Shown: positions 8,095 through 16,160, counted from the stretch's first letter. The stretch: 37,690 nt of DNA from an uncultured Prevotellaceae bacterium (GCA_947168045.1 CAMVKN010000036.1:1-37690), one strand, 5' to 3'. The notes: generated by a model not told the origin, from the letters alone. A program made the numbers and translations.

Positions 8095-8102
8095 CAAATT
8101 TA
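8095..8102 (-). promoter_or_regulatory. -7 element very close to the GH115 start
   Basis: TAAATTTG on the minus strand is followed by CAGCCACT and then ATG, leaving only eight bases between box and start codon. The same 15-base string TTTGCAGCCACTATG precedes the AraC-type gene at 28836. Transcripts would be almost leaderless. Confidence 0.55.
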
Positions 8103-8197
8103 GTCATTTCGTTTCAATTTCTCGCTATTCTAGCTATAAAAAAACGAAATAATACACAAATAGCAAAAACAATGAAATGAAATAAAAAAACATTTTG

Positions 8198-8205
8198 TAC
8201 CTTCG
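8198..8205 (+). promoter_or_regulatory. Variant -7 element for the carboxypeptidase gene
   Basis: TACCTTCG differs from TAnnTTTG at one base and lies 32 bases before the ATG at 8238. No convincing -33 box is seen. Confidence 0.4.
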
Positions 8206-8237
8206 CGGCGTGTTACTACACATGAGCGAAAAAGATA

Positions 8238-9248
8238 ATGAACATGAGAGCATATTCATTAATAGGCATCCTCGCGTTGGTGTTCGCCTTTATGACTTCA
8301 TGCGGGCAGGAAGAGGTGCCCGAGACAGCGGTCCCACCAGTGCCACTGAGTATTGAGCAACAACGGCTGGAGGCCATCGGCCACCTGGACAGCACGTCGC
8401 TGTGGATACTGACCCGCCCGGAAGACATGGCGGGCCACGACGGGCTGGACACGCTGACGGCGGAGGCCTGGATACTCGTCGAGGCATCCAGGGGACTGGT
8501 CATTAGCGAGAAAAATGCCGACCAGCGGATGTACCCCGCCAGCCTGACCAAGATGATGACCTGTCTGCTGGCCCTGGAGCATGGGCACCTGGACGATACC
8601 ATCAGGCTGGCCAGGGATGTGTTCGTCACCACCGACTGCCACGTGCGCCCTGGCGACAGCTATGTGGCCAGGGACCTGCTGAACGAGATGATGCTGTTGA
8701 GTGACAATGTGGCGGCCTACGCCCTGGCGGCACACGCCGCTGGCGACACGCTGGCCTTCTTTGACATGATGAACCGCAAGGCCGACTACTTGGGCATGAA
8801 GGCCACGCACTTTGCCAATGCCAACGGCATGCCCAATGACAGCAACTACAGCACGGCACGCGACCTGCTGCGTCTGGCACGCTATGCCATGTGCGACACG
8901 CTGTTTGCCAGCATCGTCGGCACGCCCTTCCTTGACATACCCTTGACCGACGGGCGTCACCAGCCCTGCAAGAACACCAACGTCCTGCTGGAGAATTATG
9001 AGGGTTGCTTCGGCATCAAGACCGGCTACACCCGCAAGGCGGGCGCCTGCCTGGCCTCAGCAGCCACGCGTGACGGCATCACGCTCTACCTTATCCTGCT
9101 GAAGAGCAGGAACTACGCCACACGCTTTCCTGAGTCAGCCTTGTTGCTGGACTATGGCTTCAGCGTCATTGACGGCTATCGCTGGCGGCAGCTGCTCATG
9201 GGACCGATGCTGCAGACAATGGAGGGACTGAAGCGCCTACGCCGCTGA
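8238..9248 (+). CDS. D-alanyl-D-alanine carboxypeptidase lipoprotein (peptidase S11)
   Basis: The 336-residue product has a lipoprotein signal (ILALVFAFMTSC, lipobox Cys 22) and the three penicillin-binding motifs of the S11 family: SLTK (102-105, catalytic Ser 102), SDN (155-157) and KTG (261-263). It should trim D-Ala from peptidoglycan pentapeptides on the periplasmic side, anchored by its lipid. The usual C-terminal beta domain of PBP5 is short or missing, since the protein ends about 75 residues after KTG. A second ATG at 8244 is equally possible. Its 3' end overlaps the convergent GH16 gene by 53 bases. Confidence 0.88.
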   Translation: MNMRAYSLIGILALVFAFMTSCGQEEVPETAVPPVPLSIEQQRLEAIGHLDSTSLWILTRPEDMAGHDGLDTLTAEAWILVEASRGLVISEKNADQRMYPASLTKMMTCLLALEHGHLDDTIRLARDVFVTTDCHVRPGDSYVARDLLNEMMLLSDNVAAYALAAHAAGDTLAFFDMMNRKADYLGMKATHFANANGMPNDSNYSTARDLLRLARYAMCDTLFASIVGTPFLDIPLTDGRHQPCKNTNVLLENYEGCFGIKTGYTRKAGACLASAATRDGITLYLILLKSRNYATRFPESALLLDYGFSVIDGYRWRQLLMGPMLQTMEGLKRLRR

Positions 9249-10149
9249 TGCGCTCGTACACCCTGACATAGTCTATCTCGTAGCGCAGGGGCAATGCCGC
9301 ATCGTCAATGTCGCCGCCGTTGTCGCCACCCAGTGCCAGGTTCAGCAAGATGTACTGAGGGTGGTGAAAGGGATTCTCGTACTTACCGATGCTGCCGTTC
9401 TGTGTCGATGACAGGGGAATCTCGTTCAGCAGTTCGTCGTCCAGATAGAGCCGAATGGACGTCTCGTCCCAGTCCATGCGCCACACATGGAAACGCTGCG
9501 CCCACATGGGGTCACGACTGGTGAAGTGGGTGAAGGGCGTCCTGCTGCTGTTCCACACCGGCTGGTAGGGACTGTCGCTGCCCCATGCCGCGTTGGCAAG
9601 GATGTGTGGACGACCGTTGATGCGATAGTACTCCATGAGGTCCACCTCGCCGCACGAGGGCCACGGCATGCCGCTCCCCAGCGTCCAGATGGCGGGCCAG
9701 GAACCGCCTGCCGTGGGGATGCGTGCCGACACCTCCAGGCGTCCGTAGAGGAACGTGCGCTTGCCCTGCGTCGTCAGGCAGGCCGAGGTGTAGTCGATGG
9801 TCTTGCGCTGTGCAGCCCAGTGACGACTGCCGGGCCTGTAGGCCGGACTGGGCAAGCCTTGCTCGCGCCGGGCCTCAATGATGAGCAGGCCGTCCTGCTG
9901 CCAGGCGTTCTGTGGCTGATACCACTGGGCCTCGTGGTTGCGCACGAAGCCCTGCTCATAGTTCCATGTGCTGTCGTCGGGGCGTCCTGCCTGCGTGAAC
10001 TCGTCGCTCCACACCAGCCGCCACTCCTGTGCACTGAGGGAAAGCGGGAGGAGGAGAAGGAGGAGGGGGAGCCTCCCCAAGCCCCTCCAAAGGAGGGGAA
10101 GCCTCCCCAAGCCCCTCCGATGGAGGGGATGTTTAGTTGGATGATGCAT
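9196..10149 (-). CDS. GH16 family beta-glucanase, secreted
   Basis: The enzyme carries the GH16 active-site motif GEVDLMEY (E-x-D-x-x-E) and typical segments WSDEFTQAGRPDDSTWNYE, YGRLEVSARIPT, GGSWPAIWTLG, WDETSIRLYLDDELLNE and FHHPQYILLNLALGG. GH16 enzymes cut beta-1,3 or mixed-linked glucans and related polymers outside the cell. A signal peptide precedes the mature part (LLLLLLPLSLSAQ). The N-terminal region is encoded by two copies of a 30-base repeat (10071-10130). Starts at 10149, 10170 and 10185 are all in frame; 10149 was chosen because it overlaps dusB least. The C-terminal 16 or so residues after YVRVYER lie in the overlap with the convergent carboxypeptidase gene. Confidence 0.9.
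   Translation of the reverse strand: MHHPTKHPLHRRGLGRLPLLWRGLGRLPLLLLLLPLSLSAQEWRLVWSDEFTQAGRPDDSTWNYEQGFVRNHEAQWYQPQNAWQQDGLLIIEARREQGLPSPAYRPGSRHWAAQRKTIDYTSACLTTQGKRTFLYGRLEVSARIPTAGGSWPAIWTLGSGMPWPSCGEVDLMEYYRINGRPHILANAAWGSDSPYQPVWNSSRTPFTHFTSRDPMWAQRFHVWRMDWDETSIRLYLDDELLNEIPLSSTQNGSIGKYENPFHHPQYILLNLALGGDNGGDIDDAALPLRYEIDYVRVYERISGVGASVPPLSAASVP
10071..10130. repeat. Two tandem 30-base GC-rich units inside the GH16 gene
   Basis: Units at 10071-10100 and 10101-10130 differ at few positions. Each contains a palindrome-like CCCCTCCnAnGGAGGGG. On the minus strand each unit encodes ten residues, giving RGLGRLPLL twice just before the hydrophobic core of the GH16 signal peptide. They resemble the repeats at 22510-22575 and 22648-22680. 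Confidence 0.8.
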
Positions 10150-11167
10150 GTGTGATGGTGTTGGTTTCATGTGACTCGTCTGCACTGCCGTTGCCTAAAA
10201 GCTGACGCGTCTGCTCCAGAATCTGAAGCAGCTCGTCCATGTGGGTGGCACGGAGCATGGCGATGCGTGTGGGACGGAAGTTGGGGATGCCCTTGAAGAT
10301 GGGCGTGGCAGCCAGATGACGACGGGTGTGGATGATGCCACGCTGCTCGTCAATGCGCTCCACGTTGATGCGCAGCAGCTCCTCCAGGATGTCCAGCTTC
10401 TGGTCAAACGACAGGGCGCCCTCGTCATTCTCGTCCAGTACATTCCTTATCTCCTTGAAAATCCACGGTGCGCCAAAGGTGGCTCGCCCCACCATGATGG
10501 CATCGACGCCATAGCGCTCGAAGGCCTGCCGGGCCGTCTCGGGCGAGGTGATGTCGCCATTGCCGATGATGGGTATGTGGATGCGCGGGTTGCGCTTGAC
10601 CTCGCCGATGAGCGTCCAGTCGGCCTGCCCCGTGTACATCTGTGCACGTGTGCGCCCGTGGATGGTCAGTGCCTGTATGCCACAGTCCTGCAGCTGCTCG
10701 GCCAGCGTGGTGATGACCAGCTGCTCAGCGTTCCACCCCAAGCGTGTCTTCACCGTCACGGGCAGCTTCACCGCCTGCACCACCTGGCGGGTGATGTCGA
10801 GCATCTTGGGAATGTTCTGCAGCATGCCCGCACCGGCACCCTTGCCCGCCACCTTCTTTACCGGACAGCCGAAGTTCAGGTCGATGACATCAGGACCGGC
10901 AGCCTCCACCATGCGGGCGGCCTCGACCATCGCGTCGGTGTCGCGTCCGTAGATTTGTATGCCCACAGGACGTTCCTCGTCACTGATGGTCAGCTTCTGC
11001 ACGGTGCTCTTCACATCGCGCACCAAGGCCTCGGCCGACACAAACTCTGTGTAGACCATGGAGGCGCCGTAGCGCTTGCACAGCAGACGGAAACCGATGT
11101 CAGTGACATCCTCCATCGGTGCCAGGAATACGGGCTGGGGGCCAAAATCAATTGTTCCTATTCTCAT
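10133..11167 (-). CDS. dusB: tRNA-dihydrouridine synthase DusB
   Basis: The 344-residue protein starts MRIGTIDFGPQPVFLAPMED and has the Dus features: LNFGCPVKKV with catalytic Cys 101, PVTVKTRLGW with the FMN-contacting Lys 140, IHGRTRAQMYTGQADW, IPIIGNGDI and MVGRATFGAPWIF. It reduces uridine to dihydrouridine in tRNA using FMN and NADPH. Residues 1-320 match the usual Dus length; the C-terminal tail is Ser/Thr/His-rich and runs into the repeat-flanked start of the GH16 gene. The ATG at 11167 was preferred over 11188 because family members start MxIGxxxF and the -7 element lies at 11186-11193. Confidence 0.95.
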   Translation of the reverse strand: MRIGTIDFGPQPVFLAPMEDVTDIGFRLLCKRYGASMVYTEFVSAEALVRDVKSTVQKLTISDEERPVGIQIYGRDTDAMVEAARMVEAAGPDVIDLNFGCPVKKVAGKGAGAGMLQNIPKMLDITRQVVQAVKLPVTVKTRLGWNAEQLVITTLAEQLQDCGIQALTIHGRTRAQMYTGQADWTLIGEVKRNPRIHIPIIGNGDITSPETARQAFERYGVDAIMVGRATFGAPWIFKEIRNVLDENDEGALSFDQKLDILEELLRINVERIDEQRGIIHTRRHLAATPIFKGIPNFRPTRIAMLRATHMDELLQILEQTRQLLGNGSADESHETNTITHASSN

Positions 11168-11185
11168 GGATGAAAAGTTTGAGTG

Positions 11186-11193
11186 CAAAAGTA
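11186..11193 (-). promoter_or_regulatory. -7 element for dusB
   Basis: TACTTTTG on the minus strand, 18 bases upstream of the dusB ATG, is a perfect match to TAnnTTTG. Confidence 0.65.
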
Positions 11194-11257
11194 CGAAAAA
11201 AATGGCAGGGAGTGCACTTTTTGCGGAAAAAAGGTACGCTGAAAGAAGATTTTTTTG

Positions 11258-11265
11258 TACTTTTG
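11258..11265 (+). promoter_or_regulatory. -7 element for the 11289 gene and rpoN
   Basis: TACTTTTG lies 23 bases before the ATG at 11289 and diverges from the dusB promoter. It probably drives the unknown gene and rpoN together. Confidence 0.65.
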
Positions 11266-11288
11266 CAGAATAAAATACAAAAAGGCTT

Positions 11289-11939
11289 ATGGCAAAGAAC
11301 GCTGTTTGGCACGATGACTACTGGCTGCTGCTGATGCAGGCCTACCTGAAACGTCCCACGGGCGTGAAACCCCTCTACAGCCGCACGATGGTGGGGCTGA
11401 GCTTGGAGCTGCACATCGCACCCGGGGTACTGCAGAACCGCATGCAACAGATAGCACGGCTCGACACACCACGCATTGAGCGCATCTGGAAGACCTATTC
11501 GAAGGACTCGAAGCGCTTGGAGCGCGCCGTCAGCTTGCTGAGAAGCATGAAGGGCTTCGGCGCTGCCGACGAGTTCTATGAGGGCGTGGAGGTGCAGGAG
11601 ACCTTCGAGCGCGACTTCCGCCCGCTGGAGCAGGACGAGCGCTTCACACCTGTCATGCTCATCATCATACTCGACCTGTACTACCAGCTGACGCCGCTGA
11701 CAATGGTGCCCAAAACGCCTGAGGTGGTCGGCCTGGCGCGCCTGCTGTCGCTGAAGGCGCAGGACGTGGTGGAGGTGCTCGACGTGTACCAGATATGCGA
11801 CCCGTATTTGGCTCGCAACGAGATAACCACCTCGGCGCTGCTGCAGCCCTGCCACCAGATATGGCAGCGACTCAGTGACAAGGAGCCGCAGGACGTCCAT
11901 GTGCTGGCCGAACAGATGAAGGAATACTTCTTGAGTTAG
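11289..11939 (+). CDS. Conserved Bacteroidales protein of unknown function next to rpoN
   Basis: The 216-residue protein begins MAKNAVWHDDYWLLLMQAYL and contains GVKPLYSRTMVGLSLELHI, a LDTPRIERIWKTY segment, MKGFGAADEFYEGVEV and a C-terminal helical half. It has no signal peptide, membrane span or recognisable catalytic motif. From memory, similar proteins sit near rpoN in Bacteroidales, but I know of no function. It shares a promoter with rpoN and its stop codon lies inside the AGTTAGG repeat that also contains the rpoN start, so the two are almost certainly co-transcribed. Confidence 0.8.
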   Translation: MAKNAVWHDDYWLLLMQAYLKRPTGVKPLYSRTMVGLSLELHIAPGVLQNRMQQIARLDTPRIERIWKTYSKDSKRLERAVSLLRSMKGFGAADEFYEGVEVQETFERDFRPLEQDERFTPVMLIIILDLYYQLTPLTMVPKTPEVVGLARLLSLKAQDVVEVLDVYQICDPYLARNEITTSALLQPCHQIWQRLSDKEPQDVHVLAEQMKEYFLS

Positions 11940-11961
11940 GAGTTAGGAATTAGGAGTTGGA
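11934..11961 (+). repeat. AGTTAGG heptamer array spanning a stop and a start codon
   Basis: Four 7-base units (AGTTAGG, AGTTAGG, AATTAGG, AGTTGGA) run without gaps. The TAG stop of the upstream gene is in unit 1 and the TTG start of rpoN (11957) is in unit 4. The AGG triplets could also act as ribosome-binding sequence. Confidence 0.75.
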
Positions 11962-13462
11962 ACAGATACAGATACAACAACAGAAGCAGGAACAGCGGCA
12001 GTTGCAGTCCATCACGGCACAGCAGCTGCTGGTGTCGCAACTCACTGAGTTGCCCCTGCAGCAGATGGAGGAACGCGTGGAGATGGAGCTGCACGACAAC
12101 CCCGCCCTGGAGAGGACGGTGAGCGACGAAGAGCCGCTGTCGTGGGACGCTCCGGCTGACACGCCTGCTGACGATGCTGCCAGCGAGGACTACGACACTC
12201 AGCGCGAGCGCGAAGAGCGCAGCGACGCACTGGATGCCGCACTGGAAGGCATCGGCCGCGACGATGAGGACTTGCCCGTCTATCAGGGTGGACGCCCGTG
12301 GAACGACGAGCAGGAACAGGCGGTCTATGCCCAGGAACCATCGTTCTATGACGTGCTGATGGACCAGGTGGGAGAGCAGGAGCTGACAGACCAGGAACGC
12401 TATGTGCTGGAATATATCATACAGTCGCTCGACGACGACGGACTGCTGCGCACACCGCTGGCCGACATCTGCGAACAGCTGGCCATCTATCACAATATCG
12501 ACATCAACGAGCAGGAGGCCCTGCGACTGCTGAGGATGCTTCAGCAGATGGACCCGGCAGGCATCGGCGCCCGCTCGCTGCAGGAGTGCATGCTGCTGCA
12601 GATTGAGCGGCGGCGGAACTCACACATGAAAGAGCTGATGCAGCGCGTGGTGACACAACACTTCGACGAGTTCACACGCAAGCACTGGAAACGCATACAA
12701 CAGCTGATGAACCTCAGCGACGGAGAGGCCGACGAGCTATTCGCTGAGCTGCGGCGCCTGAACCCCAAGCCCGGCTCCGCCATGGGCGAGTCGGCCGCGC
12801 GCTCGGAACACCAGATTATGCCCGACTTCATCGTCGACACACATGACGACGGCACGCTGAGCCTGCAACTGAACTATGGCGACATGCCGCGACTGGAAAT
12901 CTCGCAGTCGTTTGCCGACCTGCTGAAGGACTTCCAGACCAACCGCGACCACATGACGCGCCAGCAGAAGGAGGCACTGCTCTACACCAGGCAGAAGGTG
13001 GAGGCGGCCCATAGCTTCATAGATGCCATGGAGACGCGGCGCCAGACGCTGCTGCGCACCATGAAGGCCATCATGAAGCTGCAGCGCCCGTTCTTCGAGG
13101 AGGGCGACGAGGAACTGCTGCGCCCGATGATTCTGAAGGACGTGGCAGCGCTGACAGGGCAGGACCTGAGCACCATCTCGCGAGTGACGAACTCGAAATA
13201 TGTGCAGACGCGCTGGGGCATCTTCCCGCTGAAGTTCTTCTTCAACGATGGCTATGTCACTGCCTCGGGCGAGACGCTCTCCACACGCTACATCAAGTCT
13301 GCCCTCAAGCAGCTCATTGACAGCGAGGACAAGAGCAACCCCATGAGCGACGACGCACTGAGCGAGGCCCTTGAGCAGCAGGGCTTCCCCATAGCCCGTC
13401 GCACCGTGGCCAAATACCGTGAGCAGCTCGGCCTGCCAGTAGCCCGACTGCGAAAGTCGTAA
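11957..13462 (+). CDS. rpoN: RNA polymerase sigma-54 factor RpoN
   Basis: The 501-residue protein has the Gln-rich N-terminal activator-contact region (QQQKQEQRQLQSITAQQLLV, then LPLQQMEERVEMELHDNPALE), an acidic linker, a core-binding region, a DNA-binding region (LKDVAALTGQDLSTISRVTN, YVQTRWGIFPLKFFF) and the RpoN box ARRTVAKYRE (480-489). Sigma-54 directs polymerase to -24/-12 promoters and needs an enhancer-binding ATPase. No ATG is available at the 5' end: a stop lies two codons upstream and the conserved N-terminus begins right after the TTG at 11957, so TTG is the likely start. It lies in a heptamer repeat. The stop codon overlaps another short repeat. Confidence 0.95.
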   Translation: MEQIQIQQQKQEQRQLQSITAQQLLVSQLTELPLQQMEERVEMELHDNPALERTVSDEEPLSWDAPADTPADDAASEDYDTQREREERSDALDAALEGIGRDDEDLPVYQGGRPWNDEQEQAVYAQEPSFYDVLMDQVGEQELTDQERYVLEYIIQSLDDDGLLRTPLADICEQLAIYHNIDINEQEALRLLRMLQQMDPAGIGARSLQECMLLQIERRRNSHMKELMQRVVTQHFDEFTRKHWKRIQQLMNLSDGEADELFAELRRLNPKPGSAMGESAARSEHQIMPDFIVDTHDDGTLSLQLNYGDMPRLEISQSFADLLKDFQTNRDHMTRQQKEALLYTRQKVEAAHSFIDAMETRRQTLLRTMKAIMKLQRPFFEEGDEELLRPMILKDVAALTGQDLSTISRVTNSKYVQTRWGIFPLKFFFNDGYVTASGETLSTRYIKSALKQLIDSEDKSNPMSDDALSEALEQQGFPIARRTVAKYREQLGLPVARLRKS

Positions 13463-13489
13463 ATAGTAAATCCGTAAATAGTAGATTCC
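13459..13489 (+). repeat. Tandem repeat (15 and 16 bases) between rpoN and the PAP2-like gene
   Basis: GTAAATAGTAAATCC is followed directly by GTAAATAGTAGATTCC. The rpoN TAA stop lies at the start of the first copy and the GTG start of the next gene comes one base after the second. Confidence 0.75.
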
Positions 13490-13490
13490 A

Positions 13491-14111
13491 GTGTCACGCA
13501 CCAAAGCACTCATCACAGCAGCTAAGATGATTAGCATCATCTTCACCCCGTTCTACCTGCCACTGGTGGGCATCGCCATGCTGCTCACCTTCACCTTCAT
13601 GAGCGAGCTGCCCCTGACCTACAAGCTGCTGCTGGCGACCACCGTCTATCTGCTCACCGTCTTCATACCCACCATCCTCATCTACCTCTACCGCCTGATG
13701 CGCGGATGGACGCTGCAGCAGCTGGGCGAGAAGCGGCACCGCATCGTGCCCTACGCCATCAGCATCGGCAGCTATCTGCTCTGCATCTGGATGCTGCAGC
13801 GCGTGCATGTCAACCATGAGATTATCAGCATCATCATAGCCGCCTTCTTCATTCAGGCGGCCAGCATCATCGTCAACTTCTTCTGGAAGATTTCCACCCA
13901 TACGGCAGCCATTGGAGGCGTCAGCGGCGCACTGGTGGCCTACGGCATCCTCTTCGAGTTCAATCCCGTGGGGTGGCTCAGCCTGTCCATACTCATCGCA
14001 GGCATCGTCGGCTCGGCACGCATCATCCTGCGACAGCACAGCCTGGGGCAGGTGGTGGGTGGCTACTTCGTAGGCATCGTCTGCGCCTTTGTCTCTATAA
14101 CATATTTATAA
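13491..14111 (+). CDS. PAP2-like membrane protein
   Basis: The 206-residue protein has about six hydrophobic segments. It carries phosphatase-like motifs in the second half: EKRHRIVPY, KISTHTAAIGG and SARIILRQHSLGQVVGGYFVG. The last fits the third PAP2 motif, with a histidine in a membrane-flanking loop. It may dephosphorylate a lipid such as undecaprenyl diphosphate or phosphatidyl phosphate, although the first two motifs are less canonical and activity is not certain. The start is a GTG at 13491 right after a tandem repeat; no ATG fits. purE starts three bases after its stop, so both are likely in one transcript with rpoN. Confidence 0.75.
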   Translation: MSRTKALITAAKMISIIFTPFYLPLVGIAMLLTFTFMSELPLTYKLLLATTVYLLTVFIPTILIYLYRLMRGWTLQQLGEKRHRIVPYAISIGSYLLCIWMLQRVHVNHEIISIIIAAFFIQAASIIVNFFWKISTHTAAIGGVSGALVAYGILFEFNPVGWLSLSILIAGIVGSARIILRQHSLGQVVGGYFVGIVCAFVSITYL

Positions 14112-14114
14112 TAT

Positions 14115-14621
14115 ATGAAACCCGTCATCAGCATCATCATGGGCAGCACCAGCGACCTGCCCGTCATGGAGAAAGCCTGCAAGCAGCTCGATGAGCTGCA
14201 AGTACCCTTCGAGGTGAACGCCCTGTCAGCCCATCGCACGCCGCAGGCCGTGGAACAGTTTGCCCGTGAGGCCGCCGGTCGCGGCATACGCGTCATCATC
14301 GCCGCCGCCGGCATGGCCGCCGCACTGCCTGGCGTCATTGCCGCCCAGACCACCTTGCCCGTCATCGGCGTTCCCATCAAGGGCATGCTCGACGGTCTGG
14401 ACGCCCTGCTCAGCATCGTGCAGATGCCCCCGGGCATCCCCGTGGCCACCGTCGGCGTGAACGGTGCACAGAACGCCGCACTCCTGGCCTGTCAGATGCT
14501 CGCCCTGAGCGACGCTGCCCTGGCCCAGCGACTGGCCACCCACAAGGAGGGACTGAAGCAGAAGATAGAGAAAGCCAACAAGGACCTGGCTGAGGTGAAG
14601 TATGCGTTTAAGACGAACTGA
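14115..14621 (+). CDS. purE: N5-carboxyaminoimidazole ribonucleotide mutase PurE
   Basis: The 168-residue protein shows the PurE fold signatures GSTSDLPVM near the N-terminus (substrate phosphate binding), SAHRTP with the catalytic His, and [19 protein letters not shown] plus PVIGVPI. It converts N5-CAIR to CAIR in purine synthesis. Length and motifs fit class I PurE. The start three bases after the membrane-protein gene implies co-transcription; ispG follows 36 bases later. Confidence 0.95.
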   Translation: MKPVISIIMGSTSDLPVMEKACKQLDELQVPFEVNALSAHRTPQAVEQFAREAAGRGIRVIIAAAGMAAALPGVIAAQTTLPVIGVPIKGMLDGLDALLSIVQMPPGIPVATVGVNGAQNAALLACQMLALSDAALAQRLATHKEGLKQKIEKANKDLAEVKYAFKTN

Positions 14622-14657
14622 AACGATGTCAGCTGAGTTCACAAAAAGAAAGAACAC

Positions 14658-16103
14658 ATGAATCCACTGAAGAGGAGAAAGACTACCGTTGCCCACGTTG
14701 GCCCCCTTGCCATTGGGGGCGACAACCCGATAAGGGTTCAGTCGATGGCCACCGTCGACACCAACGATACTGAGGGATGCGTGGCACAGGCCAAGCGAAT
14801 CATCGACGCCGGCGGCGAGCTGGTGCGCTTCACCACGCAGGGCACCCGCGAGGCACTGAACATGGAGAATATCTCACGGCGGCTGAAGGAGGACGGATAC
14901 ACACAGCCCTTGGTGGCCGACGTGCACTTCAACGCCAATGTGGCCGACGTGGCCGCACGGTATTGCGAGAAAGTGCGCATCAACCCTGGCAACTACGTCG
15001 ACCCGGCACGCACGTTCAAGCATCTGGAGTATACCGACGAGGAGTACGCTGCCGAGCTGCAGCGGCTGGACCAGCGACTCGTTGGCTTTATAAATATATG
15101 TAAGGAGCACCACACCGCCGTGCGCATCGGCGTGAACCACGGCTCGCTCAGCGACCGCATCATGTCGCGCTATGGCGACACGCCGGCAGGCATCGTCGAG
15201 AGCTGCATGGAGTTCCTGCGTATTTTTAAGCGCGAAGGGTTCGATGACGTTGTCATTTCGATTAAAGCCAGCAACACCGTTGTCATGGTACAGAGCGTGC
15301 GCCTGCTGGTGCAGCAGATGGACAAAGAGGACATGCACTACCCCTTGCACCTCGGTGTCACCGAGGCCGGCGAGGGTGAGGACGGTCGCATCAAGAGCGC
15401 CCTGGGCATCGGCGCCCTGCTCACCGAAGGCATTGGCGACACCATCCGCGTGTCGCTCTCAGAGGAACCCGAGGAAGAGATTCCCGTGGCTCGCAAACTG
15501 GTGGAGCTGGTGCCCCTTTGTCCCACCTTGGGCGGAGAAGGCCAGGAGCGGATGTGGATAGAGGACGACACCCTGCATCTGTGTATAGACGCACCCGACT
15601 GGGAGACGTTCCAGCTGAAGGCCGCCATGTCCGCCGGCTCGGCGCTCATCGACCGCAAGGCCACGAAACTGGTGATAACACCATGCAGCGGCAGCAAACT
15701 CTCAACTCTCCGCTCGGCTATGCCGCTTTGCCCTGCAAAGAACTCTCAACTCTCAACTTTAGAGGATGCTATCCTGCAGGCTGCACGTATCAAGTTCACC
15801 AAGACGGAGTACATCAGCTGTCCAGGCTGTGGGCGCACGCTCTACAACCTTCAGGACACCATCAAGCGCATCAAAGCAGCCACCAGCCATCTGGTTGGGC
15901 TGAAGATAGGCATCATGGGCTGCATCGTCAACGGCCCAGGCGAGATGGCCGATGCCGACTATGGCTACGTGGGGGCTGGGCGTGGCAAGATTTCGCTCTA
16001 CCGTGGCAAGGAGTGCGTAGAGAAGAACATACCTGAGGCGGAGGCAGTGGAACACCTGCTGCAACTCATCGAGAACGACCGGACGGCACAGCAGGGCAAG
16101 TAA
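14658..16103 (+). CDS. ispG: 4-hydroxy-3-methylbut-2-enyl diphosphate synthase IspG
   Basis: The 481-residue enzyme of the MEP isoprenoid pathway has a TIM-barrel half ([53 protein letters not shown]) and a C-terminal iron-sulfur half with CPGC (Cys 388 and 391) and [10 protein letters not shown] (Cys 422, Glu 429). Three Cys and one Glu should bind the 4Fe-4S cluster. Between the halves is an extra segment (about 285-380). Plants, Chlamydia and Bacteroidota have a larger middle domain there, so this version looks shortened. Residues 347-368 of this segment are encoded by an AACTCTC-type repeat. An A/T hairpin follows the stop. Confidence 0.95.
   Translation: MNPLKRRKTTVAHVGPLAIGGDNPIRVQSMATVDTNDTEGCVAQAKRIIDAGGELVRFTTQGTREALNMENISRRLKEDGYTQPLVADVHFNANVADVAARYCEKVRINPGNYVDPARTFKHLEYTDEEYAAELQRLDQRLVGFINICKEHHTAVRIGVNHGSLSDRIMSRYGDTPAGIVESCMEFLRIFKREGFDDVVISIKASNTVVMVQSVRLLVQQMDKEDMHYPLHLGVTEAGEGEDGRIKSALGIGALLTEGIGDTIRVSLSEEPEEEIPVARKLVELVPLCPTLGGEGQERMWIEDDTLHLCIDAPDWETFQLKAAMSAGSALIDRKATKLVITPCSGSKLSTLRSAMPLCPAKNSQLSTLEDAILQAARIKFTKTEYISCPGCGRTLYNLQDTIKRIKAATSHLVGLKIGIMGCIVNGPGEMADADYGYVGAGRGKISLYRGKECVEKNIPEAEAVEHLLQLIENDRTAQQGK
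15697..15761 (+). repeat. AACTCTC composite repeat inside ispG
   Basis: Two AACTCTC heptamers (15697-15710), a 30-base GC-rich core beginning CGCTCGGC and ending TGCAAAG (15711-15740), then AACTCTC, AACTCTC and AACTTTA (15741-15761). The whole stretch is read in frame within ispG as [15 protein letters not shown]...NSQLSTL-type sequence. Confidence 0.8.
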
Positions 16104-16104
16104 T

Positions 16105-16132
16105 AAAACGAAAAAAAAGTATTTTTCGTTTT
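16105..16132. terminator. A/T-rich hairpin after ispG
   Basis: AAAACGAAAAA (16105-16115) and TTTTTCGTTTT (16122-16132) form a perfect 11-base stem with a 6-base loop, directly after the ispG stop. The 3' arm overlaps the -33 box of metK. Confidence 0.6.
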
Positions 16133-16152
16133 GCATTTTACTCGCTTATTCG

Positions 16153-16160
16153 TACCTTTG
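16153..16160 (+). promoter_or_regulatory. metK promoter (-33 and -7)
   Basis: TACCTTTG matches the -7 consensus. TTTTG at 16129-16133 lies 19 bases upstream, the usual -33 spacing. The leader of about 25 bases is too short for a SAM riboswitch. Confidence 0.75.

Noticed and set aside
10241..11173. Plus-strand frame opposite dusB
   Set aside because: It mirrors the codon bias of dusB, whose protein has full catalytic motifs, so this is a shadow.
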